From Paramesorhizobium sp049065735 (GTDB taxonomy: Bacteria > Pseudomonadota > Alphaproteobacteria > Rhizobiales > Rhizobiaceae): a DNA stretch of 64,000 nt. Each line of letters opens with the position of its first letter. Within the stretch, counting starts at the first letter, position 1. The stretch spans positions 1-64,000 of the forward strand of contig NZ_JBAKHD010000007.1 in the NCBI RefSeq assembly GCF_049065735.1, written 5' to 3'. The notes beneath the pieces were generated by a model, which had not been told where the DNA came from, did not search any database, and saw only the letters and a list, made by a program, of their open reading frames with translations. The position numbers were made by a program, and so were the translations under genes. Positions 17,615 through 26,075 of this stretch are shown piece by piece.

Positions 17615-18571
17615 GTGCATAGCAATTCATCCAACAACAAAATAACCCGCCGGCATGCCGGGCTTCCGCCCCTAAAGCTCGTCGTCGTCCTGCCTTTCGT
17701 CTTCGCCGCCGGGTGCGCCTCGGTGCCTTTAACGGAAGGCGGGACGCTTACGTCCTATGGCAATCTCAGCGCGCCCAAGGGAAAACTGGCCAAAAAGCGG
17801 ATTTATGTGGATGGCGCGCGGCTGGCCACGGTGAAGACGGTCAGCATCGTGCCGACAGGTTTCGTCCCCAGCGCCGCGGGCCGCGTAAAATCGGACGCCG
17901 ACCGCGCGATGGTCGCTAACGCGCTTGACCGGGCGCTCTGCGTGGCGCTCAGCGATAGATATCAGATGGTTGCGGCCGGCCAGCCGGCGGATATGACCAT
18001 CCGGTCCGTCGTCACCGACCTTGTCCCGACCGACAAAGCCATGGCCGGGGTCGCCACGGCGGTAAGCGTCGGCAGCGGCTTCGCGTTGCCGGTCAGTGTG
18101 CCGCGCTTGCCTGCCGGGCTCGGCGGCCTTGCGGTCGAAGCGGAGGCGGTCGACAGATCAGGCGTCCAGACTGCGGCCATAGTCTGGGCGCGCGGGGCGA
18201 ATTCGATTCAGGATAAGCCGCGTGTTTCGGAGGTGGGTGATGCTTATGGCCTCGCCTCGAAATTCGCGGAGGATTTTTCCAAGATGCTCATTACGGGCAA
18301 AGAGCCGAAGGGGCTGGACATCGCCATTCCCTCAAGGCAGCGAGTGCAGTCCTGGCTGGGCGGCAAGCCGAAATATGCCGCGTGCGAAGCCTTCGGCCGC
18401 GCGCCCGGATTGCTGGGCGCGGTCGCAGGCAAATATGGACTGCCGCCGCAGTGGACCGACAAAAGGCCGAAGCCTGTTGGAGCAAATATTGCCAGCGTCT
18501 CGACAACAGCCAGAGCAGGAGCAGCCAGCAATTCCCCCGCCTCCGGGATATCTGGAGGCGGGGGAACTTAA
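17615..18571 (+). CDS. DUF3313 family lipoprotein
   Basis: 318 residues starting at a GTG with GAGGCAAGGA upstream. The N terminus is a basic stretch, a hydrophobic helix and the lipobox FAAGC, so it should be lipidated and anchored in the envelope. The central part matches DUF3313 (ALCVALSDRYQMV, DMTIRSVVTDLVPTDK), a family related to periplasmic lipoproteins of unknown function. The last residues (SGGGGT) are encoded by one arm of a terminator-like hairpin. The gene follows a two-component pair and is probably its target. Confidence 0.85.
   Translation: MHSNSSNNKITRRHAGLPPLKLVVVLPFVFAAGCASVPLTEGGTLTSYGNLSAPKGKLAKKRIYVDGARLATVKTVSIVPTGFVPSAAGRVKSDADRAMVANALDRALCVALSDRYQMVAAGQPADMTIRSVVTDLVPTDKAMAGVATAVSVGSGFALPVSVPRLPAGLGGLAVEAEAVDRSGVQTAAIVWARGANSIQDKPRVSEVGDAYGLASKFAEDFSKMLITGKEPKGLDIAIPSRQRVQSWLGGKPKYAACEAFGRAPGLLGAVAGKYGLPPQWTDKRPKPVGANIASVSTTARAGAASNSPASGISGGGGT
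18532..18566. terminator. Terminator hairpin overlapping the DUF3313 3' end
   Basis: TTCCCCCGCCTCC and the perfect complement GGAGGCGGGGGAA form a 13-bp stem with a 9-nt loop. The structure lies inside the last codons of the DUF3313 gene and just downstream of the convergent carboxynorspermidine dehydrogenase gene, so it can serve both. Confidence 0.6.
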
Positions 18572-18576
18572 GGCTC

Positions 18577-19818
18577 TCAGCCGAAGAACAGCGGGCGGTC
18601 TTCCGCGCCATCCCTGATACGGGTCGGCAGGCCGATCCGGTTGAGGAGGTTGAGGAAGGGCCGTGGCGGCAGTTCCTCGACATTGGCCATCTTGCCGACA
18701 TCCCATGCGCCTTCTGCGATCAGTATCGCGGCGGCGGCGGCGGGGACGCCTGCCGTATAGGAGATGGCCTGGCTGCCGACTTCGGCATAGGCTTCCTCGT
18801 GGTCGGCGACATTATAGATGAAGACTTCGCGCTCCTTGCCGTCCTTGACGCCCTTCACCACATCGCCGATGCAGGTCTTGCCCTTGTAATCGGGCGCGAG
18901 CGAGGACGGGTCCGGCAGCACCGCTTTTACCACCTTGAGCGGGACGACTTCCTGCCCCTCGGCGGTCTTGATCGGCTGCTCGGAGAGGAGGCCGAGATTC
19001 TTCAGCACCGTGAAGACCGTGATGTAGCGCTCGCCGAAGCCCATCCAGAAGCGGACATCGGGCACGCCGAGATTCTGCGAGAGCGAATGGATCTCGTCAT
19101 GACCGGTCATGTACGTGGTGCGCGTGCCGACGACGGGGAGATCCCAATCCTTGCGGATCTCGAACATCTTGTTGGAGGTCCACTTATTGTTCTGCCAGGA
19201 CCAGACCTGGCCGGTAAATTCGCGGAAATTGATCTCCGGATCGAAATTGGTCGCGAAATAGCGGCCATGGTCGCCCGCATTCACATCGACGATGTCGATG
19301 GAATCGATGCGGTCGAAATATTCGTCCTTGGCGAGCCGCGCATAGGCATTGACCACGCCGGGATCGAAGCCGGCGCCGAGAATGGCCGTCACGCCGGCCT
19401 TTTCGCAATCCGCGCGGCGCTTCCACTCATAGTTCGCATACCAGGGCGGCGTTTCGCAGATCTTCAGCGGGTCTTCGTGGATGGCCGTGTCGATATAGGC
19501 CGCGCCGGTGGCGATACAGGCGGAAAACACCGGCATGTTGACGAAGGCCGAGCCCACATTGATGACGATCTCCACGCCCGTCTTCTGGATCAGGGCCTTG
19601 GTCGCTTCCACATCCAATGCGTCGAGCGCATGCGCCTCGAGCCGGCCTTCCACCTTGAGGCTCTTCTTTTCCCTGACAGAATCGATGATCGCCTGGCACT
19701 TGTCGAGCGTACGCGAGGCGATATGGATATCGCCGAGCACATCGTTGTTCTGGGCGCATTTATGAGCGACGACGTGGCCTACGCCACCGGCGCCGATGAT
19801 AAGGATGTTCTTCTTCAT
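18577..19818 (-). CDS. Carboxynorspermidine/carboxyspermidine dehydrogenase
   Basis: 413 residues of the saccharopine-dehydrogenase-like fold: GAGGVG (residues 9-14) binds NADPH, and LGAGFDPGVVNAYAR and the MTGHDEIHS region match carboxynorspermidine synthase (CANSDH). The enzyme reductively condenses aspartate semialdehyde with a diamine to form carboxy(nor)spermidine, the first step of the alternative, S-adenosylmethionine-independent triamine route. It lies 44 bp downstream of the matching decarboxylase gene on the same strand. Whether the product is spermidine, norspermidine or homospermidine-related cannot be told from sequence; spermidine from putrescine is usual in alphaproteobacteria. 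Confidence 0.92.
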   Translation of the reverse strand: MKKNILIIGAGGVGHVVAHKCAQNNDVLGDIHIASRTLDKCQAIIDSVREKKSLKVEGRLEAHALDALDVEATKALIQKTGVEIVINVGSAFVNMPVFSACIATGAAYIDTAIHEDPLKICETPPWYANYEWKRRADCEKAGVTAILGAGFDPGVVNAYARLAKDEYFDRIDSIDIVDVNAGDHGRYFATNFDPEINFREFTGQVWSWQNNKWTSNKMFEIRKDWDLPVVGTRTTYMTGHDEIHSLSQNLGVPDVRFWMGFGERYITVFTVLKNLGLLSEQPIKTAEGQEVVPLKVVKAVLPDPSSLAPDYKGKTCIGDVVKGVKDGKEREVFIYNVADHEEAYAEVGSQAISYTAGVPAAAAAILIAEGAWDVGKMANVEELPPRPFLNLLNRIGLPTRIRDGAEDRPLFFG

Positions 19819-19862
19819 TTAGGCTGGGGCCTCCTTCTTTCTTCACATCACCAGGAAGAGCC

Positions 19863-20966
19863 TCAGGACAGGCTCGACAGATAATCCTCAAACGAGAATT
19901 CGCGGACGACACGCAGGCTGCCGTCGAGCTCGCGCACGACAATCGACGGCATCTGCACGCCATTGAACCAGTTTTTCTTGACCATGGTGTAACCGGCGGC
20001 ATCCTCGATGGAGATGCGGTCGCCGGGCTTCAGCGCATGATCGAAGGGGAACTCGCCGAAAATATCGCCGGCGAGGCAGGACTTGCCGCAGATCATGTAG
20101 CGGCGGTCGCCTGTTGAGGGGGACATGCGGGCGCTTTCCCGGTAGATCAGCAGGTCGAGCATGTGTGCCTCGACGGAGCTGTCGACGATGGCGATATCCT
20201 TGCCGTTGAAAAGCGTGTCGAGCACGGTGACTTCCAGTGTCGTGCTTTTGGTGATGGCGGCTTCGCCGGGCTCGAGATAGACCTGCACGCTGTAGCGCTG
20301 CGAAAAAGCCTTGAGCCGGTCGCAGAAAGCGTCGAGCGGGTAATTCTCGCCGGTGAAATGAATGCCGCCGCCAAGGCTGATCCAGTCGACCTTCGAGAAC
20401 ATCGAGCCGAATTTCTCCTCGATCTTATTGAGCGTCCGGTCGAACAGGCCAAAATCGGCGTTCTCGCAATTGTTGTGGATCATGAAGCCGTTGACGCGGT
20501 CGAGGACGGCGGCGACCTTTCCGGCATCCCACTCGCCGAGGCGGCTGAAGGGTCGCGCCGGGTCGGCAAGATCGAAGCTCGAAGAGCTGATGCCGGGGTT
20601 GAGCCGCAGCCCGCGGCTCAAATTTCCGGAACGGCCGGCGAAGCGTTCGAGCTGGCTGATCGAATTGAAGATGATCTTGTCGGCATTGGCCACCACCGCA
20701 TCGATCTCATGGTCGGCATAGGCGACGCTATAGGCGTGGGTCTCGCCGCCGAACTTCTCGCGCCCGAGCCTCACCTCATTAAGCGAGGAGGAGGTGGTGC
20801 CGTCCATATAGTCGCGCATCAGGTCGAAGACGGACCATGTGGCGAAACATTTGAGCGCCAGCAGCAGCTTGGCGCCGGAATGCTCGCGGACATGCTTGAT
20901 CGCCTGGAGATTGCGCAGGAGCTTGCTCTTGTCGATGAGATAATAGGGGGTCTGGATCGTCTCCAT
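19863..20966 (-). CDS. nspC: Carboxynorspermidine decarboxylase
   Basis: 367 residues of the alanine-racemase-fold, PLP-dependent decarboxylase family. Lys39 in LLALKCFATW is the PLP Schiff-base lysine, the glycine loop and LGGGIHFTGENYPL bind phosphate, and YMICGKSCLAGDIFGEF carries the CxxGD active-site motif contributed across the dimer. It decarboxylates carboxy(nor)spermidine to the triamine in the cytoplasm. The ATG at 20966 is chosen because the homologous region starts METIQTPYYL; an in-frame extension to 21128 overlaps the upstream small gene. Confidence 0.93.
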   Translation of the reverse strand: METIQTPYYLIDKSKLLRNLQAIKHVREHSGAKLLLALKCFATWSVFDLMRDYMDGTTSSSLNEVRLGREKFGGETHAYSVAYADHEIDAVVANADKIIFNSISQLERFAGRSGNLSRGLRLNPGISSSSFDLADPARPFSRLGEWDAGKVAAVLDRVNGFMIHNNCENADFGLFDRTLNKIEEKFGSMFSKVDWISLGGGIHFTGENYPLDAFCDRLKAFSQRYSVQVYLEPGEAAITKSTTLEVTVLDTLFNGKDIAIVDSSVEAHMLDLLIYRESARMSPSTGDRRYMICGKSCLAGDIFGEFPFDHALKPGDRISIEDAAGYTMVKKNWFNGVQMPSIVVRELDGSLRVVREFSFEDYLSSLS

Positions 20967-21079
20967 AGGGGATCCCGTCAAACAGAATAACGATGGAGCC
21001 ACGGTTGCCCGTGGCGGCGGATGAGGCTGGAAATGGTCGAAAATGCTGAAGGGAGCCGTCAGGCTCGTGCGGGGCGCGT

Positions 21080-21319
21080 TTAATTTCCCGCAGCGGAGAT
21101 CAGCGTTTTGGCACTGTTCCCCCGGCATCTTTTTTCGGCGCGGAGAAGCTCGGCAATCGCATAGGCGATCACCGTGAAACCGATGCGTTCACTCCGGCGA
21201 ACGGCATAAGGCACCTTCACGCACGCTTCGATGGCGCGCGGGATGAAAGAGTCTTCCGTTTGGGTGGCGTCCAGTTCGACTGAGCCCATCCCCAATTGGA
21301 AGAGGGCGTCGTGTGACAT
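21080..21319 (-). CDS. Small hypothetical protein upstream of nspC
   Basis: 79 residues, no family recognised. A strong ribosome site (GGGGAGGAC) six bases before the ATG supports translation. The N terminus (MSHDALFQLGMGSVELDATQTED) looks structured and acidic; the C-terminal half has a short hydrophobic stretch (IGFTVIAYAIAELL) followed by basic residues. Being immediately before nspC on the same strand (113 bp gap), it could be cotranscribed and may be a polyamine-responsive leader, but this is inference only. Confidence 0.6.
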   Translation of the reverse strand: MSHDALFQLGMGSVELDATQTEDSFIPRAIEACVKVPYAVRRSERIGFTVIAYAIAELLRAEKRCRGNSAKTLISAAGN

Positions 21320-21429
21320 AGCGTCCTCCCCAACCAGCAGATGATGCCTGCACCAGGCAGGGGCCTTATAGCAGCCTCCGCCGGGAATTCAACCGGGCTG
21401 GGGCAAGTTCCTCCCTATATGCTATCCGT

Positions 21430-22737
21430 TCAGCGCTTGCGGAACGTGGAAGCATCGATCCGCAAGCGCTGCAGGCGGGCGTAGAGGCTGCGCCGGGGCA
21501 GTTGCAGCTGTTCGGCGGCAAGGCCGACATCGCCGCGGCAGCGCTCCAGCGCGGCGCGGATCACGCCTTGCTCGAACCGGTCCATCTGTTCGGAAAGCGG
21601 CAGATGGTCCGGTTCGGCGGCAGGGTCGGGATTGAGGCCCAGCACGGTCTGCTTGGCGAAATTGCGCAATTCCCGCACATTGCCGGGCCAGTCATGGGAA
21701 TTCAGGCGGGCCTCGACCCTTGCGTCGATGGCAGGGCGCGGCTGACCGAATTGCGACGCCGCCTCCTCGAGAAAATAGGCGAAGAGCAAGCCGATATCCT
21801 TGCGCCGTTCCCGCAGGGGCGGGACGCGCAGGCGCACGGTTTCGAGCCTGTAGAGAAGATCGGAGCGGAACCGTCCTTCCGCCACCGCGCTATCCAGATT
21901 GCCTTTCGCGGCAGCGATGATGCGCAGGTTGACGGCGCGGGGTTCGCCATCGGGGGAGGGTAACTCCCGCTCTTCCACCACGCGCAGCAGCTTGCCTTGC
22001 AGGGCGGGTGACATGCTGTCGATCTCGTCGAGAAACAGCGTGCCGCGATCCGCCTCGGCGATCCGGCCCCGCTTGACCCGGCTGCCGAACAGCACTTCGT
22101 CCGCCACGCTATCGGGCAGCGCTGCGCAATCGATGGCGATGAAGCTGCGCGAATGCCGCGCGCTCCAGCGGTGGAGAAGCCGGGCGGCAAGCTCCTTTCC
22201 CGTGCCGGTTTCGCCCTCGATCAGCACGTCCACATCGACGCTCGCCAGTTGCCGGATCGTCTCGCGCAGCCGCAGCATGACCGGCGTTTCTCCCAGGAGG
22301 GGATAGTCATGCTCGGCCTCGGCCGCGGCCTGGCGCAGACGGCGGTTCTCCAGCACGAGGCGGCGCATTTCCAATGCCCGGCGCACGCTTGAAATCAAAT
22401 GATCCGCCGAAAACGGCTTGGCGATGAAATCGAACGCGCCCTTTTTCAGCGCCGACACCGCCATGCCGATATCGCCATGGCCGGTGATCAATATGACGGG
22501 AAGTTCGGGATCGCGCGCCAGCAGCGCTTCCATCACCGCATGGCCGTCAATCTTGGGCATGCGGATATCGGTGACGACGATGCCCGGATAGTCGGGTGAG
22601 AGGCTGGCAAGCGCCGACTGGCCGTCGCCATGGGCTTCTATGTCGATGCCGGCAATCTCGAACGAATCCGCCAAGGCCGTGCGGAAAGCCGCGTCGTCAT
22701 CGACCAGCATGACCCGTAACGTCTCATTTTCCGCCAT
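21430..22737 (-). CDS. DctD/NtrC-family response regulator lacking GAFTGA
   Basis: 435 residues: receiver with phospho-acceptor Asp57 (VVTDIRMP), AAA+ domain with Walker A GETGTGKE (175-182), Walker B GTLFLDEID (232-240) and arginine finger region RFRSDLLYRL, and a Fis-type HTH at the C terminus (GLAAEQLQLPRRSLYARL). The sigma-54-contact loop is missing: after LFGS (216-219) the chain goes straight to RVKRGRIAEAD, about ten residues shorter than normal with no GAFTGA. It is therefore unlikely to activate sigma-54 and may act at sigma-70 promoters, as known for Rhodobacter capsulatus NtrC and TyrR. The upstream kinase gene overlaps it by 14 bp. Confidence 0.9.
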   Translation of the reverse strand: MAENETLRVMLVDDDAAFRTALADSFEIAGIDIEAHGDGQSALASLSPDYPGIVVTDIRMPKIDGHAVMEALLARDPELPVILITGHGDIGMAVSALKKGAFDFIAKPFSADHLISSVRRALEMRRLVLENRRLRQAAAEAEHDYPLLGETPVMLRLRETIRQLASVDVDVLIEGETGTGKELAARLLHRWSARHSRSFIAIDCAALPDSVADEVLFGSRVKRGRIAEADRGTLFLDEIDSMSPALQGKLLRVVEERELPSPDGEPRAVNLRIIAAAKGNLDSAVAEGRFRSDLLYRLETVRLRVPPLRERRKDIGLLFAYFLEEAASQFGQPRPAIDARVEARLNSHDWPGNVRELRNFAKQTVLGLNPDPAAEPDHLPLSEQMDRFEQGVIRAALERCRGDVGLAAEQLQLPRRSLYARLQRLRIDASTFRKR

Positions 22738-24502
22738 GATTTGCCTCCCCCTCTGCCCGTTTCACTGTGGCGGCAAAGGCTGCGCCGCCGAGCGGCGAGG
22801 GAACGATGGTCAGGCTTCCCTCCAACTCCGTCATGATGTCGCGCGCGATGCCAAGCCCCAAACCCAGCCCCTCCGGCTTGCCTGTCACGAAGGGGTTGAA
22901 AATCTCCGCGCCAAGCTCAGGGTCGATGCCGGGGCCGTTGTCTGCCACAATAAGCGACACATGATCGCCGGTCTCGCTGACGAGCAATGCCACATGCGGG
23001 TCGGGCCATCCGGCCACCGCGTCGAGCGCGTTCTGAAGGAGATTGACCAGCACCTGCTCCAGCCGCACCCGGCTTGCCATGAGATGAAGGCTAGAAGGAG
23101 CGGGCAGGTCCAGCCGGACATTGGCGTTGCGGAAGCGGTCGCCCATGAGGAGCAGCGTGCCTTCGACCAATTCGGACAGGGCAATGAGCCTGATTTCGCC
23201 ACGCCGCCGTCCCGCAAAGCGCCGCATTTCCTGCGTGATCGAGCCGATACGGGCCGTTAATTCGACCGATGCCGAGAGATTGGCGGCGACTTTATCCAGC
23301 TTGCCCGTTTCGAGATGGTGGCGCGCATTTTCCGAAAGGGTGCGGATGGTCGCGACCGGCTGATTGATCTCATGCACCAGCCCCGCGGTGATCGAGCCCA
23401 GCGATGCGAGCCGGTTCGCCTGCGCCAGTTCCTCCCGCGCCTCGCGGAAGCGCTTGTCGGCGCGGGCGCGTTCGGCCATCTCCGCGTGGAGCTCCGCCGT
23501 GCGGCTTGCTACTGCCGCTTCCAGCGCGGCGCGGTCCGCCGCGGCGCGCGCCGCCCGCGTCATCCGCCAGTATAGCGCCGCCGTCAGGCAGGCGAGGAGC
23601 GCCATCGCCGCCACGGTGATGAGACGCGCCAGATCGTTTGCCGTGCGGATGGCGGGCGCGGTCGCTGCTATATGGACGAGCTTCAATTCCGTTCCCGCAA
23701 TCGGCTCACTCACGCCAACGAATTGCCGGCCATCCGGCCCGCGCATCCTGCCGCCGGGCTCGAATGCATAATGGCTCGGCTCCAGATTACCGGCGGTGAA
23801 CTGGCCGCTCCCAATGATTTTCGCCCGTTCCGCCGCCGAAATCGGCTGGAAGGACCGCAAATCCTCGGCCTTGTCGGTCGAAGCCAGGATGATCCCGCGC
23901 GGATCGATCACGAAGGTCTGCCCCGGATCGTTCGACCAACTGTGCACAAGCCGGTGAAACTCGAACTTGATGACCACGACGCCGACGGGATCGGCTTCAC
24001 CGCCGATGCGCCGGGCGAGGAAAAGGCCGAACCGCCCGGTCACATCGCCAATGGCATAATATTCGGCCACGCCGTTCTGGACCGCCATCTGAAAATACGG
24101 CCGGAAACTATAGTTGCGCCCGACGAAGCTTTCCGGCGTATCGGCATTGGAGGAAGCGATGGCTGTGCCGTCGCGGGCGATGACATAGATGATGGGCGAG
24201 CCGACCTGACGGGCGAGGAGGTCAAGCTTGCCGTTCAATCGTCTGGTGGCGTCGGGCGAGCCTGCGGAAAGCACGTCCTGAAGATCGCTATATTCTTTCA
24301 GCACCACCGGCAGCAGCCGGAACTTTGCCAGCTCGCTGTCGACCAGCCGCGTCTGCTGGCGCGCGATCAGCCTCGCGTCCTGCGTAAGCCGGGTCAGCGC
24401 ATCGTTCTGCGCCCAAAGCGTGGCTGCCCACCAGACAGCCGAAGCCGACAGCAGGGCGATGAGGACCGCGAGGGCTTTGACGGATTTTCCAGATAGCTGC
24501 AT
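22724..24502 (-). CDS. DctB-like sensor histidine kinase
   Basis: 592 residues from the ATG at 24502. Two TM helices (about 8-30 and 285-305) enclose a double-Cache-type periplasmic domain (SFVGRNYSFRPYFQMAVQNG and FVIDPRGIILAS are typical of DctB). A coiled linker leads to HisKA (GLVHEINQPVATIRTL) and HATPase (NALDAV, DNGPGID, GLGLGLGIA). DctB proteins sense C4-dicarboxylates and phosphorylate DctD. It overlaps the regulator gene by 14 bp and is divergent from a KgtP-type symporter gene, the likely target. Symbol withheld because the ligand may differ. Confidence 0.9.
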   Translation of the reverse strand: MQLSGKSVKALAVLIALLSASAVWWAATLWAQNDALTRLTQDARLIARQQTRLVDSELAKFRLLPVVLKEYSDLQDVLSAGSPDATRRLNGKLDLLARQVGSPIIYVIARDGTAIASSNADTPESFVGRNYSFRPYFQMAVQNGVAEYYAIGDVTGRFGLFLARRIGGEADPVGVVVIKFEFHRLVHSWSNDPGQTFVIDPRGIILASTDKAEDLRSFQPISAAERAKIIGSGQFTAGNLEPSHYAFEPGGRMRGPDGRQFVGVSEPIAGTELKLVHIAATAPAIRTANDLARLITVAAMALLACLTAALYWRMTRAARAAADRAALEAAVASRTAELHAEMAERARADKRFREAREELAQANRLASLGSITAGLVHEINQPVATIRTLSENARHHLETGKLDKVAANLSASVELTARIGSITQEMRRFAGRRRGEIRLIALSELVEGTLLLMGDRFRNANVRLDLPAPSSLHLMASRVRLEQVLVNLLQNALDAVAGWPDPHVALLVSETGDHVSLIVADNGPGIDPELGAEIFNPFVTGKPEGLGLGLGIARDIMTELEGSLTIVPSPLGGAAFAATVKRAEGEANHGGK

Positions 24503-24512
24503 TTGTGCAGGA

Positions 24513-24555
24513 TTATGCAATCCACCGCATAAAGTCACGCAGCTTTTTGCATAAA
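24513..24555. promoter_or_regulatory. Repeated GCATAA motif between dctB-like and transporter genes
   Basis: TTATGCAA (24513-24520), GCATAAA (24527-24533) and TTGCATAAA (24547-24555) are three copies of one core, the first inverted, within 45 bp of the divergent kinase start. They could be binding sites for the DctD-like regulator. No TGGCAC-N5-TTGC sigma-54 promoter was found before the transporter, in keeping with the missing GAFTGA loop. Confidence 0.4.
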
Positions 24556-24697
24556 TGAAACCGCCACGGCACGGCCAAGACGGCGAAATTTCATTGATTT
24601 CAATTGCTTAAATATCAAGCGCTTAAAATCTGGAGAAATTATGTCCCAGGCTCTAGCGTCGCCCCAACCATGAAAAATTCATCAGGGAGGGAGACGC

Positions 24698-26005
24698 ATG
24701 GTTTCCATGGCATCCGAACAAACCGGTGCGCAGAGCACCAATAGCCGGCTCAAATCCATCATCGGCGGATCGACAGGCAATCTCGTCGAATGGTTCGACT
24801 GGTATGTGTATGCGGCGTTCGCGCTTTACTTCGCCCCGCATTTCTTTCCGGCTGAAAGCCAGACGGCGCAGCTTTTGAGCGCCGCCGCCGTTTTCGCCGT
24901 CGGCTTCGTCATGCGCCCCATCGGCGCGTGGGTGATGGGCATTTATGCCGACCGAAAGGGCCGCAAGGCAGGTCTGGCGCTCTCGGTGACGCTGATGTGC
25001 GCGGGGTCGCTGATCATCGCGCTCACCCCCGACTATCAGACGATCGGCCTTCTCGCTCCGGCGCTCCTCGTTGTCGCGCGCCTGATGCAGGGGCTTTCGG
25101 TCGGCGGCGAATATGGCGCGAGCGCGACCTATCTCTCGGAAATGGCGGGCAAGAGCCGTCGCGGCTTCTACTCGTCCTTCCAGTACGTCACGCTCATTTC
25201 CGGCCAGCTTCTGGCGATCATGCTGCTGATCCTTTTGCAATCGGTCATGGAGAAATCCACACTCGATGCGTGGGGCTGGCGCATTCCGTTCGCGGTCGGC
25301 GCGGTGCTGGCGGTGGTGGTTTTCTGGCTGCGCCGCGGCCTTGCCGAAACCGAGAGCTTCAAGAATGCGAAGAGCACAGGCGCGCCGAAATCCGGCTTCT
25401 GGACGCTCCTCAAATACCATCCGAAGGAAACTGCGCTGGTCATGCTCCTGACCGCTGGCGGCACGCTCGCCTTCTATGCCTATTCGATCTACATGCAGAA
25501 ATTCCTGGTCAACACATCAGGCTTCAGCCGCGAGGTGGCGAGCCAGATCAACGCGGTGACGCTGTTCATCTTCATGTGCCTGCAGCCCGTCGCCGGGGCG
25601 CTCTCGGACAAGATCGGCCGCAAGCCGCTGATGATCGCCTTCGGCGCGGCGGGCGTTCTCTTCACCTACCCGATCTTCGCCACACTCGAGCAAACGCGCG
25701 ATGCGCTGACGGCGGGCCTCCTGGTCATGGCGGCGCTTATCATCGTCACCGGCTATACCTCGATCAATGCCGTAGTGAAGGCCGAGCTCTTCCCGGCGCA
25801 TATCCGCGCGCTCGGCGTGGCGTTGCCCTATGCGCTCGCCAACACGCTCTTCGGCGGCACAGCCGAATATGTGGCGCTGAGCTTCAAGAATGGCGGCTGG
25901 GAGCGGGGCTTCTACTGGTATGTCACCGTCATGATCGGCATTTCGCTCATCGTCTATCTGCGGATGCGCGATACAGCCAAGGATAGCCTCATCAAGGAAG
26001 ACTGA
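24698..26005 (+). CDS. MHS family MFS transporter (KgtP-like)
   Basis: 435 residues with twelve helices and the metabolite:H+ symporter signatures: an N-terminal GNLVEWFDWYVY motif, the DRKGRKAGL loop, and LSVGGEYGASATYLSEMA in helix 4-5. This family imports dicarboxylates, alpha-ketoglutarate, citrate, shikimate or betaines with protons. A strong ribosome site (GGGAGGGAGA) precedes the ATG. It is divergent from the dctB/dctD-like pair, which suggests a dicarboxylate or keto acid as substrate and inducer. A GC-rich hairpin follows. Confidence 0.88.
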   Translation: MVSMASEQTGAQSTNSRLKSIIGGSTGNLVEWFDWYVYAAFALYFAPHFFPAESQTAQLLSAAAVFAVGFVMRPIGAWVMGIYADRKGRKAGLALSVTLMCAGSLIIALTPDYQTIGLLAPALLVVARLMQGLSVGGEYGASATYLSEMAGKSRRGFYSSFQYVTLISGQLLAIMLLILLQSVMEKSTLDAWGWRIPFAVGAVLAVVVFWLRRGLAETESFKNAKSTGAPKSGFWTLLKYHPKETALVMLLTAGGTLAFYAYSIYMQKFLVNTSGFSREVASQINAVTLFIFMCLQPVAGALSDKIGRKPLMIAFGAAGVLFTYPIFATLEQTRDALTAGLLVMAALIIVTGYTSINAVVKAELFPAHIRALGVALPYALANTLFGGTAEYVALSFKNGGWERGFYWYVTVMIGISLIVYLRMRDTAKDSLIKED

Positions 26006-26023
26006 GCCCAGGCGGTCTGGCAT

Positions 26024-26057
26024 TGCACGGCGGCGCAGTATATACGCCGCTCGTGCA
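26024..26057. terminator. Hairpin after the MHS transporter gene
   Basis: TGCACGGCGGCG pairs with CGCCGCTCGTGCA (one bulged T), 9-nt loop, 18 bp after the transporter stop and 18 bp before mog. There is a short TTTT shortly downstream. Probably terminates the transporter transcript. Confidence 0.5.
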
Positions 26058-26075
26058 GTGAGGTTTTGAACGATC

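Noticed and set aside
24503..24697. Sigma-54 promoter before the KgtP-like gene
   Set aside because: A GGCACGGCC stretch is present but the TTGC -12 element at the required spacing is not.
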